DNA from: Stutzerimonas stutzeri
GTDB taxonomy: Bacteria > Pseudomonadota > Gammaproteobacteria > Pseudomonadales > Pseudomonadaceae
Reading direction: 5' to 3'
DNA length: 64,000 nt
Assembly (NCBI RefSeq): GCF_000590475.1
Contig: NZ_CP007441.1
Span: 2,920,660 to 2,984,659, forward strand
Part shown: one piece after another, positions 60,552 to 64,000 of the stretch
Layout of the letters: every line of letters starts with the position of its first letter
Numbering within the stretch: the stretch's first letter is position 1
Position numbers and translations under genes: made by a program
Notes under the pieces: model-generated
Databases searched by the model: none
Told to the model about the DNA's origin: nothing
What the model saw: the letters and a program-made list of their open reading frames with translations, nothing else

Positions 60552-62507
60552 TCAACGCAGGCGCATCTGCTTGTGGGTTTCGATCAGCTGCGGCACTACA
60601 CCCGGGTCAGCCAGCGTCGAGATATCGCCCAGGGCGTCGTACTCGTCGGTGGCGATCTTGCGCAGGATGCGTCGCATGATCTTGCCCGAGCGGGTCTTCG
60701 GTAAGCCCGGCGCCCACTGAATCACGTCCGGCACGGCTATCGGCCCGATCTCTTTGCGCACCCACTGCTGCAGCTCCTGACGCAACTGATCGGACGGCTC
60801 CTCGCCCGCCAGCAGCGTCACGTATACGTAGATTCCTTGCCCCTTGAGCGGATGCGGCACACCCACCACCGCCGCTTCGGCCACCTTGCGGTGCGCCACC
60901 ATTGCGCTTTCGATTTCCGCCGTGCCCATGCGATGGCCGGAAACGTTCAATACGTCGTCCACCCGACCGGTGATCCAGTAGTAGCCGTCCTCGTCGCGGC
61001 GGGCGCCGTCACCGGTGAAATACATCCCGCGGAAAGTTTTGAAATAGGTGTCGACGAAGCGATCGTGGTCGCCATAGATGCTGCGCATCTGCCCCGGCCA
61101 GGAGTCGAGGATGACCAGATTGCCCTCGGTGGCGCCTTCGAGCAGGTTGCCGAGGTTGTCCACCAGGCCGGGCACCACGCCGAAGAACGGCCGCGTCGCA
61201 GACCCCGGCTTCAATGCGGTGGCACCGGGCAGAGGGCTGATCAGGATGCCACCCGTCTCGGTCTGCCACCATGTATCCACGATCGGGCAGCGCGACTTGC
61301 CCATCGTCTCGTAGTACCAATGCCAGGCTTCAGGGTTGATCGGCTCGCCCACTGAACCGAGCAGGCGCAGGCTCGAGCCATCGGCGCCTTCCATCGCCGC
61401 GCCACCCTCGGCCATCATCGAGCGGATTGCAGTGGGCGCGGTATAGAGCACGTTGACCTTGTGCTTGTCGATGATCTTGCCGATCCGGGTCACGTCGGGA
61501 TAATTGGGCACACCTTCGAACATCAGCGTGGTCGCGCCGTTGGCCAAGGGCCCGTAGACAATGTAGCTGTGGCCGGTAATCCAGCCCACGTCGGCTGTAC
61601 ACCAGTAAATTTCGCCGGGTCGATAATCAAAGACCCGCTCGTGGGTCAGCGCGGCGTAGAGCAGATAGCCGCCCGTGGTGTGCATCACGCCCTTGGGCTT
61701 GCCGGTGGACCCGGAGGTGTAGAGGATGAACAACGGCTCCTCTGCGCCCATCTCCTTGGGTGCGCACACGTCGCCGGCCACGCGCATCAGATCGTCGTAC
61801 CAGATATCGCGATGCTGGTGCCATCTGATCTCGCCACCGGTGCGGCGCACCACGATGATTTTCTGTACGCAGCTGGTCTGCGGGTTGGTCAGCGCCTCGT
61901 CGACATTGGACTTTAGCGGTATCTTCCTGCCGCCGCGCAGCCCTTCATCCGCCGTAATGACTACTTTTGAGCTGCCATCGATGATGCGGCCTGCCAAGGC
62001 CTCGGGTGAGAAACCACCGAACACCACCGAATGAATCGCGCCGATGCGTGCACACGCCAACATCGCCACCGCTACCTCGGGAATCATCGGCATGTAGATA
62101 GTGACTACATCCCCCCGATGCACATCCTGGCCACGCAGCGCGTTGGCGAACTTACAGACCTCGTGATGCAGCTCACGATAGGTGATGGTGCGCTGTTCGG
62201 ACGGATCGTCTCCCTCCCAGATGATCGCAACTTCGTCACCTCGCGTTTCGAGGTGGCGGTCTAGGCAATTGGCCGATACGTTCAGCGTGCCGTCGGCAAA
62301 CCATTTGATATCGACATGATGATCATCGAAGGAGGTCTGTTTGACTCGCGAAAAGGGTTTGATCCAGTCGATGCGCTCCGCCTGCTCGCGCCAGAAGCCG
62401 TCAGGATTGACCACCGACTGTTGGTACATGGCTTTGTAGGCGGCCTCGTCGGTCAGCGACCGAGCCGCAACTTCCGGTTTCACGGGGTACAGGGACGCAG
62501 CACTCAT
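60552..62507 (-). CDS. acsA: Acetyl-CoA synthetase
   Basis: Acs activates acetate to acetyl-CoA through acetyl-AMP. The 651-residue protein has the P-loop-like YTSGSTGKPKGVMHTTGGY (residues about 265) and the TWWQTETGGILISPLPG motif (about 413). The hinge Asp is in RRDEDGYYWITGR, and the acetylatable catalytic Lys in LPKTRSGKIMRRILRKIA near residue 610. The ATG at 62507 has AGGAG seven bases upstream; the in-frame TTG two codons before is not needed. The upstream 255 bases probably hold its promoter. Confidence 0.96.
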   Translation of the reverse strand: MSAASLYPVKPEVAARSLTDEAAYKAMYQQSVVNPDGFWREQAERIDWIKPFSRVKQTSFDDHHVDIKWFADGTLNVSANCLDRHLETRGDEVAIIWEGDDPSEQRTITYRELHHEVCKFANALRGQDVHRGDVVTIYMPMIPEVAVAMLACARIGAIHSVVFGGFSPEALAGRIIDGSSKVVITADEGLRGGRKIPLKSNVDEALTNPQTSCVQKIIVVRRTGGEIRWHQHRDIWYDDLMRVAGDVCAPKEMGAEEPLFILYTSGSTGKPKGVMHTTGGYLLYAALTHERVFDYRPGEIYWCTADVGWITGHSYIVYGPLANGATTLMFEGVPNYPDVTRIGKIIDKHKVNVLYTAPTAIRSMMAEGGAAMEGADGSSLRLLGSVGEPINPEAWHWYYETMGKSRCPIVDTWWQTETGGILISPLPGATALKPGSATRPFFGVVPGLVDNLGNLLEGATEGNLVILDSWPGQMRSIYGDHDRFVDTYFKTFRGMYFTGDGARRDEDGYYWITGRVDDVLNVSGHRMGTAEIESAMVAHRKVAEAAVVGVPHPLKGQGIYVYVTLLAGEEPSDQLRQELQQWVRKEIGPIAVPDVIQWAPGLPKTRSGKIMRRILRKIATDEYDALGDISTLADPGVVPQLIETHKQMRLR

Positions 62508-62762
62508 GGGCAAACTCCTAACTCGTTGGTCTTGTTATCGTTTCGACTAGCGGTGCTTCACAGGCAAACCATACAAATCAATCCAAGCGCTTGGAAGGCT
62601 TCAGGTTCGAGCAATGTGAGGTCGAAGCGTTCCGCTAGCTTGCTAGTCGTCGAAAAAACGCCGTTCTCCGTAGAGCATAGACGGTTCGGCCAAGGCGCAC
62701 TTCATCTCCCCTCGTGGTCATAAAGATGCCAGGGCCAAAGCCTGCCAGGTTGGTATTCGAGG

Positions 62763-64000
62763 ATGTCAGATCCAGCGAACATGTTCTTTCGTGTCATTCA
62801 ACGCATCAGGGAAAGCATCGCCTTCTACCCGGTGCTGATTCCTGTCTTTTACGTCGTCGTGGCCGTTCTGGTCTGGGCATTCGAGTCGACCTCCCTTGCC
62901 ACAGCATTACGCGACGATCTACCACCCGGTCTGGTAGACGCCGATAACAGCCGTGAAATTCTTGGAACACTGATCACCGGCGCCATTTCCCTTACCGTGT
63001 TCAGCTTCTCCATGGTGATGGTCGTGCTCAACGGCGCAGCGTCCCGCCTGTCACCGCGCGTGCTGCCTGGGCTGGTCAGCGACACGCGCAACCAGGTGAT
63101 TCTCGGAATCTACCTGGGCAGCATCGTCTATTTCCTGCTGATGATCGGCACCCTGAACAAGAACGAACCGCAAAGCGTTCCAACGCTCTCTCAGCCGTTG
63201 GCGCTGCTGTTCGGCATGCTGTGCATGGCCCTGTTCGTTGTGTTCATTCGTTCGGTATCACAATCGATTCAGGTCGACTGGATACTCAGTCAGCTCTACA
63301 GCGACGCTTTGGCCAATCTGAACAAGCGCAGGCAGCGGATCGCCGGCATCACCGAGATTCCGGACGCAGCCGATTGGTGGTGCCTGCCTGCAGCTCGGCC
63401 TGGCTACCTGCGCGAGGTGAATGAGCGTCGCCTGGGCAAGATACTGCGCAAACACGACCTGCAGGCCGTGATCCAGGTAGAGCCAGGGTTCTTCTTGATC
63501 GAAGGTCACCCGTTGATCAAGCTCAGCGAGCCCCTGAGCGAAGACGATGCAAGTGACGTACTGGATTGCTTCGATTTCCATGACAGGGAGTTCGCCGGTT
63601 CCAACGTCTCCTACGGCATGCGCCAGATCTCGGAGATAGCGGTCAAGGCCATCAGCCCGGCCATCAACGACCCCGGCACTGCAATGCGGGCGGTCAATCT
63701 GATCGGCGTATTGTTGAAAAGGCTCAGCGGCATACCGCCTTACGACATTGGTTGCATCGACAACAGACGACCTCGCCTCTTTTATCCGCAACCGGATATG
63801 CAGCGTGTGCTGCAGAACGTGATAGCACCGATCCGCATCTACGCCGGCCATGATCCGCAGGTGTTGATCACGCTGTTGCGGTGCCTGAAGAATGCCTTGC
63901 ACGGCGACCCGAGCGAAGCACAGCTCGACGCCTTCCATGAAGAAATCCTCGCCCTGCGCAACGAAGCCGACGCGAAGGTGGAGAACCCGCGCGACCGTCG
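62763..64000 (+). CDS. DUF2254 predicted membrane protein (cut by window end)
   Basis: The frame from 62763 is open to the last base (412 codons). It has hydrophobic segments near residues 22-42 (YPVLIPVFYVVVAVLVW), 75-98 (LITGAISLTVFSFSMVMVVL), 118-137 and 148-167. A cytoplasmic region then includes FDREFAGSNVSYGMRQISEIAVKAISPAINDPGTA-like sequence, the mark of DUF2254 proteins. Function unknown. An alternative ATG is at 62781. By family length it is nearly complete. Confidence 0.85.
   Translation, partial: MSDPANMFFRVIQRIRESIAFYPVLIPVFYVVVAVLVWAFESTSLATALRDDLPPGLVDADNSREILGTLITGAISLTVFSFSMVMVVLNGAASRLSPRVLPGLVSDTRNQVILGIYLGSIVYFLLMIGTLNKNEPQSVPTLSQPLALLFGMLCMALFVVFIRSVSQSIQVDWILSQLYSDALANLNKRRQRIAGITEIPDAADWWCLPAARPGYLREVNERRLGKILRKHDLQAVIQVEPGFFLIEGHPLIKLSEPLSEDDASDVLDCFDFHDREFAGSNVSYGMRQISEIAVKAISPAINDPGTAMRAVNLIGVLLKRLSGIPPYDIGCIDNRRPRLFYPQPDMQRVLQNVIAPIRIYAGHDPQVLITLLRCLKNALHGDPSEAQLDAFHEEILALRNEADAKVENPRDR

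Overview
The window looks like chromosomal DNA of a gamma-proteobacterium of the genus Pseudomonas in the broad sense, most likely the P. stutzeri (Stutzerimonas) group. It is GC-rich and densely packed. The run from about 36.5 to 49.4 kb follows the P. aeruginosa order mtnP/PA3004 - nagZ - psrA - lexA - sulA - PA3009-like - PA3010-like - topA - PA3012-like - fadA - fadB. I saw no insertion sequence, prophage, CRISPR array or rRNA. One tRNA gene is present, tRNA-Ser(GGA).

Layout. 1-1.6 kb: the end of a family-2 glycosyltransferase and a membrane acyltransferase (cell-surface polysaccharide). 1.6-5.4 kb: a signalling group of a receiver-only response regulator overlapping a two-domain KaiC-like ATPase, with a divergent membrane diguanylate cyclase. 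5.5-6.8 kb: rimO and a clear terminator. 7.1-25.6 kb: a large accessory nucleobase/nucleoside locus. 26-31.4 kb: choline uptake and oxidation to betaine (betT, betB, betA) without betI. 31.8-36.3 kb: trmO, a QuiP-like acylase and three small genes. 36.5-49.4 kb: the conserved block named above, with an L,D-transpeptidase and an EamA transporter as extra genes. 49.8-52.3 kb: oligopeptidase B and a DUF2892 protein. 52.6-55.2 kb: a reduced arginine succinyltransferase (ast/aru) cluster that keeps only aruC, a small PA0900-like gene and astE. 55.3-64 kb: a crotonase, an HD-GYP protein, tRNA-Ser, a low-complexity secreted protein, a rhodanese, an MscS channel, acsA and a DUF2254 membrane protein that runs off the end.

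The most interesting part is 7.1-25.6 kb. It encodes a Tsx-type outer-membrane nucleoside channel, a RutR-like TetR regulator, a LysR regulator, two paralogous isopenicillin-N-synthase-type 2-oxoglutarate/Fe(II) oxygenases, an alpha/beta hydrolase, an NMT1/THI5-type ABC importer, a guanine-deaminase-like enzyme, two SDR dehydrogenases, a CMD-family protein, a complete BMP-type nucleoside ABC importer split into two parts, and a nucleoside deoxyribosyltransferase-like protein. Three transcription units in it (tsx, the BMP ATPase and the BMP binding protein) each have a palindrome just upstream that resembles the known RutR operator, TGACCA-N2-TGGTCA. Two of these are followed by the same 12 bases, TTTTTTGCTAAC. 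My inference is a co-regulated system for importing and oxidatively modifying a nucleobase or modified nucleoside. The 5-methyl group of thymine is one candidate target, because fungal thymine 7-hydroxylase belongs to the same oxygenase superfamily. No classical rut or pyd catabolic enzyme lies in the window. The substrate is unproven.
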